64,000 bases of DNA from Vibrio tasmaniensis (GTDB lineage: Bacteria; Pseudomonadota; Gammaproteobacteria; Enterobacterales; Vibrionaceae): the NCBI RefSeq assembly GCF_024347635.1, contig NZ_AP025510.1, forward strand, positions 1,674,001-1,738,000, written 5' to 3'. A model generated the notes under the pieces. That model worked only from the letters and a program-made list of their open reading frames with translations, was not told the origin of the DNA and searched no databases. How positions within the stretch are numbered: position 1 is the stretch's first letter; each line of letters opens with the position of its first letter. Position numbers and translations under genes: made by a program. This document shows positions 25,005-34,571 of this stretch, piece by piece.

Positions 25005-25892
25005 TTATGCAGTGATGACTGTTTCTACACCTTCGAGATCCGCGATGAACCCTTGTAAGCGCGGGTAGTCCACCAAGCCTTGAGTCACAAGCAGGACGGG
25101 CTTCTTCGCGTTCAGTGTTGCTTTAACAATCATACTCAATAAGGTAATAACCGCCTCGTTTTGAGGATCAAAAGCATGTTGCTGGGCTTCATTGTGCTTG
25201 TCTACACCTAAAGTGAAAGACGCTAAGCTATCAACGTTCACCACAACGCCATCAAAGTAATGCAGTAATCTTTCGCTTAGTAGCACAGCAGACGGCACAT
25301 CGCACGAGAACAGAACTTTTAGGCCATTCAGCCCACGTGGTAAGCCTTGCTCTGCAAGCAAATCAATAATCTTAGCAGCATCGCTTAATGCTCGTACATA
25401 CGGTACAACCACTTCAACGTTAATACCCTGCTCTCGCAGCGCTTTAATAACCTGACACTCTAAAGCAAATGCTTTGCTGTACTCTGATGTTGCATAACGA
25501 GCAACCCCACGAACACCTAGTGCCGGGTTTATCTCTTCGGCTTCACAGCTACCACCAAGTAGCGAACGGAAGCCATAGCTATCAGCACTGCTTAACGCGA
25601 TACGAACAGAAGTATGATTTGGCTGAACGGCAGCTTGGATGGCAATCACTAAAGTCGAAACAAAATGCTCATCGACTGTTTTATCGCCAAGGATCGCATC
25701 TAAAGAGGTTTTTTCGATATCAGTTAGTGTATCTAAATGACTTTCAATACTCGGGTGATAGAAGACACGATCCATGACCAATTCAGATAATGAAACGTAT
25801 AAGTGGTTGGAATTATTATTATCGTTGTAAGAAGGCAGCACATCACCTAAGACAAGTTCTGGGTGCAAAGTGCTTTGATTTTCTTGAGTCAT
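25005..25892 (-). CDS. Stand-alone PEP-synthase C-terminal (PEP-binding) domain, probably inactive
   Basis: A 295-residue protein resembling only the C-terminal TIM-barrel domain of phosphoenolpyruvate synthase (PpsA). Collinear segments include EINPALGVRGVARY, FALECQVIKALRE, VVVPYVRALSDA, GLPRGLNGLKVLFSCDVPS and YFDGVVVNVDSL. The ATP-grasp and phosphohistidine domains are absent. Where PpsA has its catalytic Cys in GICGQGPSDH, this protein reads LLVTQGLVDY, so the Cys is Thr; the Glu of CEIPSN is Asp, and the SNDLTQ loop has become NVDSLA. It probably does not catalyse PEP synthesis and may bind PEP or act as a regulator or scaffold (inference). It is divergent from the DAHP synthase gene, whose product consumes PEP. 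A terminator follows. Confidence 0.82.
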   Translation of the reverse strand: MTQENQSTLHPELVLGDVLPSYNDNNNSNHLYVSLSELVMDRVFYHPSIESHLDTLTDIEKTSLDAILGDKTVDEHFVSTLVIAIQAAVQPNHTSVRIALSSADSYGFRSLLGGSCEAEEINPALGVRGVARYATSEYSKAFALECQVIKALREQGINVEVVVPYVRALSDAAKIIDLLAEQGLPRGLNGLKVLFSCDVPSAVLLSERLLHYFDGVVVNVDSLASFTLGVDKHNEAQQHAFDPQNEAVITLLSMIVKATLNAKKPVLLVTQGLVDYPRLQGFIADLEGVETVITA

Positions 25893-26099
25893 TGCTGCTC
25901 CAGCATTTTTATGTTGTGTTCAAACGAAAATACCGATAGCTGCCTGTTAATACAAGTGAAAATCCCCCATTTGACGTTGGCCTGCTTATAAAAATGAGAA
26001 TATTAGCAATAACAGAGATAACTTTGACTTAAGAGAGTTTATTCCTCTGTTCAATTCCGTTATCTTAACCACTTCGCAATAGAATAAAAAAGCTATCAC

Positions 26100-27158
26100 A
26101 TGCCATTAAAAACTGATGAGTTGAGAACCCAAGCTCTGGGTCCTATGCCAACTCCTGCCGAACTAGGCAATGCACACCCTATTACTGACGACGTTGCTGA
26201 GCGCATTAAGAATTCTCGCCGCCAAATCGAAGATATCCTAACGGGTCGTGATAATCGCCTATTAGTTATCGTTGGTCCTTGCTCTGTTCACGATACAGAT
26301 GCGGCACTTGATTACGCTGAACGTCTAAGCCAGATTCAAGATCAATACAAAGATGAACTATTCGTTGTCATGAGAACCTACTTCGAGAAACCTCGTACGG
26401 TTGTAGGTTGGAAGGGTTTAATTACCGATCCTAACCTTGATGGTTCATACGCACTTGAAACAGGCTTGAATAAAGCACGTAAGCTATTGCTAGATATCAA
26501 CAAGCTTGGCCTAGCTACCGCGACTGAATTCCTTGATATGATCACCGGCCAGTACATTGCAGACCTTATCACTTGGGGCGCAATTGGTGCTCGCACGACT
26601 GAATCTCAGATTCACCGTGAAATGGCTTCTGCACTGTCTTGCCCAGTTGGCTTCAAAAACGCGACTAACGGCAACATCAAAATTGCCATTGATGCGATTC
26701 GTGCTGCGCATGCTTCACACTACTTCTACTCGCCAGATAAGAACGGCCGCATGACGGTTTACCGTACTTCTGGTAATCCATACGGTCACGTAATTCTACG
26801 TGGTGGCGATAAAGGCCCGAACTTCGATGCTGAATCTGTGGATAACGCATGTCAGCAGTTAGCTGAATTCGATCTGCCTCAACGTTTAGTTGTAGACTTT
26901 AGCCACGCTAACTGTCAAAAGCAGCACCGTAAGCAGTTAGAAGTTGCACAAGACATTTGTGAACAAATCAAATCTAACAAGAACCAAATTGCAGGCATTA
27001 TGGCGGAAAGCTTCATTGTTGAAGGTAACCAGCCAATGACAGATATCAACAACCTAGAATACGGCAAGTCTATTACTGACCCATGCCTAAGCTGGGAAGA
27101 TACTGCAACAATGCTCGATATGCTTGCAACAGCAATTAAAGATAGAAACTTAGCTTAA
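26100..27158 (+). CDS. aroH: DAHP synthase (3-deoxy-7-phosphoheptulonate synthase), AroH type
   Basis: Condenses phosphoenolpyruvate and erythrose-4-phosphate, the first step of aromatic amino-acid synthesis, in the cytoplasm. It has 352 residues, a class I type. Metal ligand Cys61 is in GPCSVHD, with KPRTVVGWKG, GARTTESQIHREMASALSCPVGFKN and the SHANCQKQHR region present. The N-terminus (TDELRT, TPAEL) and the SALSCPVGFKN segment resemble E. coli AroH (Trp-sensitive) more than AroF or AroG, so Trp feedback is likely but not proven. It is followed 12 bp later by yajQ, and the pair ends at a strong terminator. No clear TrpR operator was seen in 25893-26099. Confidence 0.93.
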   Translation: MPLKTDELRTQALGPMPTPAELGNAHPITDDVAERIKNSRRQIEDILTGRDNRLLVIVGPCSVHDTDAALDYAERLSQIQDQYKDELFVVMRTYFEKPRTVVGWKGLITDPNLDGSYALETGLNKARKLLLDINKLGLATATEFLDMITGQYIADLITWGAIGARTTESQIHREMASALSCPVGFKNATNGNIKIAIDAIRAAHASHYFYSPDKNGRMTVYRTSGNPYGHVILRGGDKGPNFDAESVDNACQQLAEFDLPQRLVVDFSHANCQKQHRKQLEVAQDICEQIKSNKNQIAGIMAESFIVEGNQPMTDINNLEYGKSITDPCLSWEDTATMLDMLATAIKDRNLA

Positions 27159-27170
27159 GGAAACAACACA

Positions 27171-27653
27171 ATGCCATCATTTGACATTATCTCTGAAGTA
27201 GAAGCAGTAGAACTGCGTAACGCGGTAGACAACGCAAACCGTGAACTATCGACTCGTTTCGATTTTCGTGGCGTTGAAGCAAGCTTTGATTACAAAGATG
27301 AATCAGTAAAATTGACTGCTCAAGACGATTTTCAACTGAAGCAAATGCGCGATATCCTTCGTAGCAACCTAACAAAACGTAATGTTGATCCTAACGCGAT
27401 GGAAGCGAAAGCAGCAGACCAAACAGGTCGCACTTGGCACCAAACGGTTATCTTTAAGCAAGGCATTGAAACTGATGTCGCTAAGAAGATCGTTAAGCTA
27501 ATCAAAGACAACAAAGTTAAAGTTCAAGCTTCTATCCAAGGCGACAAAGTTCGTGTCACGGGTAAAAAGCGTGATGACCTACAAGCTGTTATGGCTCTAG
27601 TTCGCAGCGGTGAACTTGGTCAACCTTTCCAGTTTGACAACTTCCGCGACTAA
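27171..27653 (+). CDS. yajQ: YajQ family nucleotide-binding protein
   Basis: A 160-residue protein of the YajQ (DUF520) family, some members of which bind cyclic di-GMP and act as effectors. Family hallmarks are [11 protein letters not shown] at the start, [31 protein letters not shown] and the terminal QFDNFRD. AAGGA lies upstream of the ATG, which follows aroH by 12 bp, indicating an operon. Because the window also carries a LapA-type adhesin, normally controlled by cyclic di-GMP, a link is possible but not shown. Confidence 0.95.
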   Translation: MPSFDIISEVEAVELRNAVDNANRELSTRFDFRGVEASFDYKDESVKLTAQDDFQLKQMRDILRSNLTKRNVDPNAMEAKAADQTGRTWHQTVIFKQGIETDVAKKIVKLIKDNKVKVQASIQGDKVRVTGKKRDDLQAVMALVRSGELGQPFQFDNFRD

Positions 27654-27721
27654 TTTTTGAGTTTGAGCGACTGCTTATTGTGGTTGCTCATTCATCAGCA
27701 CAATGTCGTGTTTAAAATCGC

Positions 27722-27754
27722 AAAAAGCCACTTCTTTTAGGAAGTGGCTTTTTA
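27722..27754 (+). terminator. Bidirectional terminator between yajQ and the siroheme synthase gene
   Basis: AAAAAGCCACTTC / GAAGTGGCTTTTT, 13-bp stem with a 6-nt loop; serves the plus-strand aroH-yajQ unit and may also stop the convergent gene. Confidence 0.9.
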
Positions 27755-27817
27755 TTTATCGGTCAGCTTTATTCGCATACCGCGAGGGCATTTGAACCGA
27801 GCTAGATATATCGAGCC

Positions 27818-28759
27818 TTACTTGAGTACTTTGGCTGCAGACAATTTTAGGTCTTTGCCGACCAGCAGATTGAACTCTACGCTTGCTGGTGGAATAAATA
27901 CACACACTCGCAATTTCTCTGCTCTGGCTTGCTCAAGTTTGGTTGATAGCTCTCCGCTATTAACATAGCTCTCTCTTTCTGCATCTCGACGGCATAAGTC
28001 TATAAATTCGAATGGACAATCGATTGGTGAAAGTACGAGCTCTGCCTCTTGCATCAGACGTAAAGCCTTCATAGAAAGTAGCTCAACATCTTCTTCAAAT
28101 TCGACCCAAGTGACCTGCCCTTCACTATCAACTTGCTCAGTCAACGACTGTTGATAATACGATTCAAGTTGATCCCTATCCGTCACTTGATTAATAAAAC
28201 TGGACGACAAAAAGCGCTCCCAGAATTTTCGGCGTTCATCAACAGTAGGAAAGGACTCTTTAATTGAATTGCGTTTTGATGCACCGAAGTCCGCTATCAA
28301 ACCTATGTTCTGTGGCAATACAGTTTCGAGTTTTTCTCTAATATTTCTCACCAAAACAGGTGATGCTCCCCCACTTGAGATCGCTATTTGGATTCGTCCG
28401 CGATTTATCATTGAGGGTGTGATGAAATCACAATAGGGTAAGTCATCGACCACATTAACAAGAATACCCATTTTTTTTGCATCATTATGTACTTGATGAT
28501 TTAGGTTTGGGTTGTCGGTCGTTGCCCATACTTGTAAGTAGTTTTTCGAGATAAGCTGTGACGAGTAAAAATTTTGAACCCAACGAAGTTTGTCTTCATC
28601 AGCTAACTGTTTTAAGTAAGGTGCGACCTTGGGAGAAACCAAAGTTACATTTGCTCCCGCTCGTAGCAAACTGTCGACTTTTCGACAAGCAACCTCGCCC
28701 CCACCAACCACTAGAATTGGCTTATTCTCTACATCCAAAAACATTGGGAAATAACGCAT
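27818..28759 (-). CDS. Siroheme synthase, dehydrogenase/ferrochelatase half with decayed methyltransferase remnant
   Basis: Residues 1 to about 215 correspond to the CysG N-terminal module that oxidises precorrin-2 with NAD+ and inserts iron to give siroheme. Its Rossmann motif VVGGGEVACRK, the catalytic Asp in NVVDDLP and the SSGGASPVL loop are intact. The remaining ~95 residues align with the start of the CysG methyltransferase (SUMT) domain (LLSMKALRLMQEAELV; DLCRRDAER), but its GAGPGD SAM loop has become VEFEED and the rest of that domain is absent, so no uroporphyrinogen methylation is expected. A separate SUMT (CobA-type) should exist elsewhere. The ATG has AAGGAAG upstream; monocistronic. 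Confidence 0.88.
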   Translation of the reverse strand: MRYFPMFLDVENKPILVVGGGEVACRKVDSLLRAGANVTLVSPKVAPYLKQLADEDKLRWVQNFYSSQLISKNYLQVWATTDNPNLNHQVHNDAKKMGILVNVVDDLPYCDFITPSMINRGRIQIAISSGGASPVLVRNIREKLETVLPQNIGLIADFGASKRNSIKESFPTVDERRKFWERFLSSSFINQVTDRDQLESYYQQSLTEQVDSEGQVTWVEFEEDVELLSMKALRLMQEAELVLSPIDCPFEFIDLCRRDAERESYVNSGELSTKLEQARAEKLRVCVFIPPASVEFNLLVGKDLKLSAAKVLK

Positions 28760-29239
28760 GTTCTTCCTTGAGGTGACTTCAATAACTATTCAGCCATGCT
28801 ACCAAATTTGGAGCATATTCATAACTATCCAAGTGTAATAAAAATATTTATTGACCAAATTTCAATCTTTTTTAAGGCTAATCCGCCAGTAATGCGACTC
28901 TCATTCAGAATATTTACCTAGTCTGCCATCAATGTAAAAACCTAAATCTCGTTGCACCAACAGTGTGAACCGTTGCACTATTTACATTCAGTTAACATTT
29001 GTTCATTCTAATTGTGTTCGGATTTGTGATTTCATTCAAAATTCTTTTTAAATTATACATTTGTGAAACTACGGATCCTTTCCTAACCTTATAAACAGTT
29101 GTTTAAATCGCACACGGTTTCATTTGCAAAATGCAACTCGCTTAATTTGAGCAACAAGGTCATAGACAACGCAACACACAAGAGACACTCAAACGAGTAT
29201 GAGTATCAGGTGTCACCTGGTTAACAAGGAAGGATACAA
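28760..29239. other. Intergenic region upstream of the aap operon
   Basis: A 480-bp AT-rich gap between the divergent siroheme synthase gene and aapJ. It must hold the aap promoter; one CRP-like site is listed separately. I see no ORF, no sigma-54 site with correct spacing, and no strong hairpin. Confidence 0.6.
29025..29040 (+). promoter_or_regulatory. CRP-like site upstream of aapJ
   Basis: TGTGATTTCATTCAAA matches TGTGA-N6-TCACA at 9 of 10 positions. It is followed by a -10-like TATACA at 29054-29059, but the spacing fits no standard CRP promoter class well. Confidence 0.3.
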
Positions 29240-30268
29240 ATGACAAATAAACTAACACTTCTTGCTTCAGTAGTAGCTGCATCAACTGCGATGATGGCAA
29301 CATCAGCATCAGCGGCAGAAAGCACTCTGGACAAAGTCACATCTCAAGGTTTTCTAACTTGTGGTGTAAGTACAGGTCTTCCAGGGTTCTCTAACCCTAA
29401 CTCAAAAGGTGAATGGGAAGGAATTGATGTTGAGTATTGTCAAGCTCTTGCAGCGGCTGTACTCGGTGACAAGACTAAAGTTAAGTATGTACCGCTAACA
29501 GCAAAAGAGCGTTTTACCGCGCTTCAATCTGGTGAAATAGACGTACTATCTCGTAACACAACATGGACGCTACATCGTGACACTGCTCTAGGTTTGAACT
29601 TCGTAGGCGTTAACTACTACGACGGTCAAGGCTTCATGGTTAAGAAAGAACTTGGACTAACAAGTGCTCAAGAACTAGATGGCGCTTCAGTGTGTGTTCA
29701 ATCAGGTACAACGACTGAACTTAACCTAGCCGATTACTTCCGCAACAGTGGCATGTCTTACAAGCCAGTGGTATTTGATACGGCAGCACAAACATCAAAA
29801 GGTTTCGATGCGGGTCGTTGTGATGTTCTTACAACTGACCAATCTGGTCTATATGCACTTCGCCTAAATCTAGCTGATCCTAAATCTGCACAGGTACTTC
29901 CTGAAATCATCTCTAAAGAGCCACTAGGCCCTGTTGTTCGTCAAGATGATGACAAGTGGTTCAACGTTGCTAAATGGACCCTTTCTGCAATGATTAACGC
30001 AGAAGAGTACGGCATCTCTTCTAAGAATGCTGACGAAATGCTTAAGTCAAAAGATCCAAACATCAAGCGTATTCTTGGTGTTGACGGTCCTAAAGGTAAA
30101 GGCCTTGGCATTCGTGACGATTGGGGTTACCAAGTAATTAAACAAGTTGGTAACTACGGTGAGAGCTTCGAACGTACTGTTGGTACAGGTTCACCACTAC
30201 AGATCTCTCGTGGCGTAAACGCACTATGGAATGCGGGCGGCTTTATGTACGCTCCACCAATCCGTTAA
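29240..30268 (+). CDS. aapJ: Amino-acid ABC transporter substrate-binding protein AapJ
   Basis: Periplasmic binding protein of the general/polar L-amino-acid ABC transporter (Aap/Bzt type). It has 342 residues with a signal peptide at residues 1-26 (cleavage after ATSASA) and an SBP_bac_3 fold; diagnostic stretches are GFLTCGVSTGLPGFS, EGIDVEYCQALAAA, DVLSRNTTWTLHRD and VQSGTTTELNLADYF. AAGGAAGG lies upstream of the ATG. It is first gene of aapJQMP; a stable hairpin after its stop should keep aapJ mRNA in excess over the permease genes. Confidence 0.95.
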   Translation: MTNKLTLLASVVAASTAMMATSASAAESTLDKVTSQGFLTCGVSTGLPGFSNPNSKGEWEGIDVEYCQALAAAVLGDKTKVKYVPLTAKERFTALQSGEIDVLSRNTTWTLHRDTALGLNFVGVNYYDGQGFMVKKELGLTSAQELDGASVCVQSGTTTELNLADYFRNSGMSYKPVVFDTAAQTSKGFDAGRCDVLTTDQSGLYALRLNLADPKSAQVLPEIISKEPLGPVVRQDDDKWFNVAKWTLSAMINAEEYGISSKNADEMLKSKDPNIKRILGVDGPKGKGLGIRDDWGYQVIKQVGNYGESFERTVGTGSPLQISRGVNALWNAGGFMYAPPIR

Positions 30269-30287
30269 TAAATTAACAAGCATCAAT

Positions 30288-30315
30288 TAGGGCGGACTTT
30301 TCCGCCCTATTTATT
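30288..30315 (+). terminator. Intra-operon attenuator after aapJ
   Basis: TAGGGCGGA / TCCGCCCTA 9-bp stem with a CTTT loop, followed by a weak T-rich stretch. Its place between the binding-protein and permease genes is typical for uneven expression of ABC importer operons. Confidence 0.75.
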
Positions 30316-30339
30316 AAATGGATTTGAGGTTATAGCAGT

Positions 30340-31545
30340 ATGAAACCTAATGAAACTATTTCTCCAACTCAAGCAAAACCACAGCCCAAAAGTGCCAACC
30401 TTTTTTACAACCCCACTTTTCGCTCAGTTGTTTTCCAAATTCTCGCCGTCGCGGCGCTTTGTGCTTTCTTTTATACGATTGTAAATAATGCACTCACTAA
30501 CTTAGATTCCCGTGGTATCGCCACTGGTTTTGATTTTCTATCCCAAGAAGCTGGTTTTGGTATCGGCTTAACACTGATTGAATACGACGAAACATTCTCA
30601 TACGGTCGTACATTCTTTATCGGTCTTCTCAATACCGCTTTAGTTTCAGTATTAGGCATCATGTTAGCCACAGTACTGGGCTTTAGTATGGGTATCGCTA
30701 GACTATCTTCAAACTGGCTAGTTAGCCGATTTGCAGCAGTCTACATTGAGATATTCCGAAATATCCCTCTTCTGTTGCAAATCTTCTTCTGGTATTTTGC
30801 CGTTCTACAAGCTTTGCCTTCTGCCCGTCAAAGCATGAGCCTTGGCGAAGCCATTTTCTTGAATGTACGTGGTTTGTACTTCCCTGCACCAGTGTTAGAA
30901 CAAGGCAGTAGCATTGTCATCGCATCATTGATTACTGGTGTCATCGCTACTTTTGTTATCAACATCTGGGCGAATAACAAACAAAAGCTAACCGGTCAAC
31001 AAACACCAATGTTGCGAATTGCTGCGGCACTGGTTGTGGGCTTACCGTTAGTCACTTACTTTGTTATGGGCATGCCTATCTCTGCGGAGTACCCTGTTTT
31101 GAAAGGGTTTAACTTCAAAGGTGGTATCAGCATTATTCCTGAACTGGCAGCATTGATGCTCGCTTTAAGTATCTACACAGCCGCATTCATCGCCGAGATT
31201 GTGCGTTCAGGTATCAACGCGGTAAACCATGGGCAAACAGAGGCTGCTATGTCTCTAGGGCTCCCGCGAACAAGAACTCTTAAGTTGGTGATTATTCCGC
31301 AAGCATTAAGAATTATTATCCCACCACTAACCAGTCAGTATTTAAACCTGACCAAAAACTCATCACTTGCGATGGCCATTGGTTACCCCGATCTTGTGTC
31401 TGTATTTGCAGGAACAACATTGAACCAAACGGGACAAGCTATCGAAGTAATCGCGATGACAATGGGCGTCTACTTGACCCTAAGCCTATTAACATCCGCT
31501 CTAATGAACATATACAACCGCAAAGTAGCGTTGGTGGAGAGATAA
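30340..31545 (+). CDS. aapQ: Amino-acid ABC transporter permease AapQ
   Basis: Inner-membrane permease, 401 residues, with several helices and the HisM-type coupling region (EAAMSLGLPRTRTLKLVIIPQALRI). The long insert between the first helices and the permease core is typical of AapQ. It pairs with AapM to form the channel, which starts 1 bp after the aapQ stop. Confidence 0.95.
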   Translation: MKPNETISPTQAKPQPKSANLFYNPTFRSVVFQILAVAALCAFFYTIVNNALTNLDSRGIATGFDFLSQEAGFGIGLTLIEYDETFSYGRTFFIGLLNTALVSVLGIMLATVLGFSMGIARLSSNWLVSRFAAVYIEIFRNIPLLLQIFFWYFAVLQALPSARQSMSLGEAIFLNVRGLYFPAPVLEQGSSIVIASLITGVIATFVINIWANNKQKLTGQQTPMLRIAAALVVGLPLVTYFVMGMPISAEYPVLKGFNFKGGISIIPELAALMLALSIYTAAFIAEIVRSGINAVNHGQTEAAMSLGLPRTRTLKLVIIPQALRIIIPPLTSQYLNLTKNSSLAMAIGYPDLVSVFAGTTLNQTGQAIEVIAMTMGVYLTLSLLTSALMNIYNRKVALVER

Positions 31546-31546
31546 G

Positions 31547-32644
31547 ATGAGTACACATCAATTTCAACCTGATCTTCCGCCTCCAGCGAATACTGTTGGA
31601 CCTGTCGGTTGGTTAAGAAAAAATCTATTTAATGGACCAGTTAACAGTGTCGTCACTGTGGTGCTTGCTTACTTCGCTTTCACTTTATTGTGGGCAATAG
31701 CAGACTGGGCATTCTTGAGCGCTGACTGGATAGGAACAACACGTGATGCCTGTACTAGCGAAGGCGCTTGTTGGGTTTTCATTAGCGTTCGTTGGGACCA
31801 ATTCATGTATGGCTTCTATCCAGAAGCGGAACTGTGGCGTCCTCGTTTTTTCTACGCAACATTGGCTATTTTTGTTGCTTTGTTAGCTTACGAAAAAACA
31901 CCTAAGCGTACATGGATTTGGTTATTCTTCGTAAACATCTACCCGTTTATCATTGCAGGCTTACTGTACGGTGGTGTCTTTGGACTAGAGGTTGTTGATA
32001 CTCATAAATGGGGCGGCCTACTGGTTACACTGATCATCGCACTTGTTGGTATCGTTGTATCACTGCCTATCGGTGTCGCACTGGCGCTAGGGCGTCGTTC
32101 AGAGATGCCAATCATCCGCAGTATGTGTACCGTTTACATCGAAATCTGGCGTGGTGTACCACTGATTACAGTCCTATTCATGGCCTCGGTAATGCTTCCG
32201 CTCTTTTTATCAGAGGGAATGGAGACCGATAAACTGATACGTGCACTTGTCGGGGTAGTACTGTTTAGTGCTGCTTATATGGCGGAAGTAATCCGTGGTG
32301 GTTTGCAAGCAATACCAAAAGGTCAATACGAAGCCGCTGACGCTCTGGGGTTGAGCTACTGGAAAAAAACAGGCCTGATCATTCTACCTCAAGCTCTTAA
32401 AATCACGATTCCTTCAATTGTGAATACCTTTATTGGTTTGTTCAAAGATACCAGTCTAGTTTTGATTATCGGTATGTTTGATGTACTAGGGATTGGCCAA
32501 GCCGCGAATACCGACCCTGAGTGGCTTGGGTATTCAACAGAAAGTTATGTATTTGTCGCGTTAGTGTTCTGGGTGTTTTGTTTTGGCATGTCGAGATACT
32601 CGATTTGGCTAGAAAACAGACTTCACACCGGTCACAAACGATAA
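31547..32644 (+). CDS. aapM: Amino-acid ABC transporter permease AapM
   Basis: Second permease subunit, 365 residues, multi-pass. The coupling helix region reads YEAADALGLSYWKKTGLIILPQ, matching the EAA motif. It overlaps nothing but is tightly packed between aapQ (1 bp) and aapP (22 bp). Confidence 0.95.
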   Translation: MSTHQFQPDLPPPANTVGPVGWLRKNLFNGPVNSVVTVVLAYFAFTLLWAIADWAFLSADWIGTTRDACTSEGACWVFISVRWDQFMYGFYPEAELWRPRFFYATLAIFVALLAYEKTPKRTWIWLFFVNIYPFIIAGLLYGGVFGLEVVDTHKWGGLLVTLIIALVGIVVSLPIGVALALGRRSEMPIIRSMCTVYIEIWRGVPLITVLFMASVMLPLFLSEGMETDKLIRALVGVVLFSAAYMAEVIRGGLQAIPKGQYEAADALGLSYWKKTGLIILPQALKITIPSIVNTFIGLFKDTSLVLIIGMFDVLGIGQAANTDPEWLGYSTESYVFVALVFWVFCFGMSRYSIWLENRLHTGHKR

Positions 32645-32666
32645 TTAACAAGATCAAGGACGTATT

Positions 32667-33431
32667 ATGACGCAGCAGACAGAAAACAACTCTCAAGGTC
32701 TTATGATCGAGTTGAAAGACATGAACAAGTGGTACGGTGAGTTCCACGTACTTAAGAACATCAATCTAGAAGTTAAAAAAGGCGAAAAAATCGTTATCTG
32801 TGGCCCTTCAGGTTCGGGTAAATCAACGATGATCCGCTGTATCAACCGATTAGAAGAGCACCAAAAAGGTCATATCTTTGTTTCAGGTAATGAATTGACG
32901 GAAGATCTGAAGAACATCGAAGCCGTGCGCCGAGATGTAGGTATGTGTTTTCAACACTTCAACCTATTCCCTCACCTTACGGTATTAGAAAACTGTACTC
33001 TGGCTCCGATTTGGGTCAAAAAGATGCCGAAAGAGGAAGCTGAAGCCATCGCGATGAAATTCCTTGAACGTGTAAAAATCCCAGAGCAAGCAGATAAGTT
33101 CCCTGGTCAGCTTTCAGGTGGTCAACAACAGCGTGTAGCTATCGCTCGTTCTTTGTGTATGAACCCTCAGGTTATGCTATTTGATGAACCAACATCGGCA
33201 CTAGACCCAGAAATGGTTCGTGAAGTATTGGACGTAATGGTCGAATTGGCCGAAGAAGGCATGACAATGTTGTGTGTAACGCACGAAATGGGCTTTGCTA
33301 AAGAGGTTGCAGATCGCGTTATCTTTATGGATGCAGGTGAAATCATAGAAGAGAACAACCCTGTCGACTTCTTTGAAAACCCACAATCGGACAGGACGCA
33401 GAACTTCTTGAGCCAAATCTTGCACCATTAA
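32667..33431 (+). CDS. aapP: Amino-acid ABC transporter ATP-binding protein AapP
   Basis: A 254-residue ATPase of the polar amino-acid importer. Walker A is GPSGSGKST, the signature [12 protein letters not shown], Walker [13 protein letters not shown], and the switch His is in CVTHEMGFA; all are intact. AAGGA lies upstream of the ATG. It is last gene of the operon, followed by a terminator. Confidence 0.97.
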   Translation: MTQQTENNSQGLMIELKDMNKWYGEFHVLKNINLEVKKGEKIVICGPSGSGKSTMIRCINRLEEHQKGHIFVSGNELTEDLKNIEAVRRDVGMCFQHFNLFPHLTVLENCTLAPIWVKKMPKEEAEAIAMKFLERVKIPEQADKFPGQLSGGQQQRVAIARSLCMNPQVMLFDEPTSALDPEMVREVLDVMVELAEEGMTMLCVTHEMGFAKEVADRVIFMDAGEIIEENNPVDFFENPQSDRTQNFLSQILHH

Positions 33432-33453
33432 TGTGTTATGATGCATAAACTAT

Positions 33454-33486
33454 AGAGGCGGCTTAGGTCGCCTCTTTATTTTTCTA
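33454..33486 (+). terminator. Intrinsic terminator of aapJQMP
   Basis: AGAGGCG / CGCCTCT stem with an 8-nt loop and a T-rich tail. The rest of the 314-bp gap to yccA shows no gene and presumably holds the yccA promoter. Confidence 0.85.
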
Positions 33487-33745
33487 TGTTCCTTTTATTT
33501 TTCGATGTTATCGTTCGTTTTCCAATGGTTATAAATCATTAGCCAATAACTATAAAAGTTTGAACATCGAGTGTTAGCGACACTTTATACGTCGTTAGAA
33601 ATACTTTGTTACACCTTCAGAAACACTTAACCGACTATTTTGATTATTATTTTAGGTATAGAAGAGGAATGAAAGACTTGATTTTTCGAACTTTCAGCCC
33701 CATAAATGTACTAATAACTATTGAAGTCACCTTACGAGGAAGATT

Positions 33746-34411
33746 ATGAACAGCCCTATGTTTTCACGCACAGCATCTCAAGAAAGTGCTCTGCAAACCA
33801 ATAAAGTGTTGCGTAACACCTACGCACTACTGTCTATGACACTACTTTGGTCTGCTGTAGTAGCAGGCGTATCTATGGCGATGAACCTTCCTCGCCCTGG
33901 TCTTATCATTATGCTAGTTGGTTTCTACGGCCTTCTCTTCCTAACAGAAAAGAACCGTGACAACAGCATGGGTCTAGTCTTCACATTCCTATTTACAGGT
34001 TTCTTAGGCTACACCATAGGTCCAATCTTAAACATGTATGTTGGCGCAGGCATGGGTGATGTCATCCTAACTGCACTTGGCGGTACTGCACTGGCATTTA
34101 TGGCTGCGTCTGCTTACGCCCTAACAACAAAACGTGACCTTTCATTCCTTAACGGTATGCTAATGGCTGGTTTCGTTGTTCTGCTAGTCGGCATGGTCGC
34201 AAACATCTTCTTACAAATGCCACTACTATCACTGGCAATGAGCGGTATGTTTATCCTATTCTCGACTGGTGTAATCTTGCTAACAACGCAAAGCATCATT
34301 CGTGGTGGTGAAACGAACTACATCTCTGCAACGATTAGCTTGTATGTATCGATCTACAACATCTTCATTAGCCTACTAAGCATCTTAGGCATTATGGGTA
34401 ACGACGACTAA
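33746..34411 (+). CDS. yccA: YccA/BAX inhibitor-1 family membrane protein
   Basis: A 221-residue inner-membrane protein with seven predicted helices and the BI-1 family pattern (GYTIGPILNMY, TALAFMAASAYALTTKRDLSF). In E. coli YccA is a substrate and modulator of the FtsH protease. GAGGAAG lies just before the ATG. Single gene with a terminator. Confidence 0.93.
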   Translation: MNSPMFSRTASQESALQTNKVLRNTYALLSMTLLWSAVVAGVSMAMNLPRPGLIIMLVGFYGLLFLTEKNRDNSMGLVFTFLFTGFLGYTIGPILNMYVGAGMGDVILTALGGTALAFMAASAYALTTKRDLSFLNGMLMAGFVVLLVGMVANIFLQMPLLSLAMSGMFILFSTGVILLTTQSIIRGGETNYISATISLYVSIYNIFISLLSILGIMGNDD

Positions 34412-34436
34412 TCGTTTCCATCACTGAATGATATCT

Positions 34437-34467
34437 AGCCCAAGAGCCTATCTCTTGGGCTTTTTTG
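34437..34467 (+). terminator. Intrinsic terminator of yccA
   Basis: AGCCCAAGAG / CTCTTGGGCT stem, 5-nt loop, then six T. Confidence 0.92.
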
Positions 34468-34571
34468 TAACTATAAGTACGATATTTTTTGAGATAGCTA
34501 CAATTTCTGTTGAGAAAGATAAACTTGGTCATGTACCCTATCTGAATAGTTAATTGGACTCTGGATTAAAC

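Noticed and set aside
28760..29239. Sigma-54 promoter for the aap operon
   Set aside because: A GG...GC pair near 29115 has 8 bases between its dinucleotides instead of 10.
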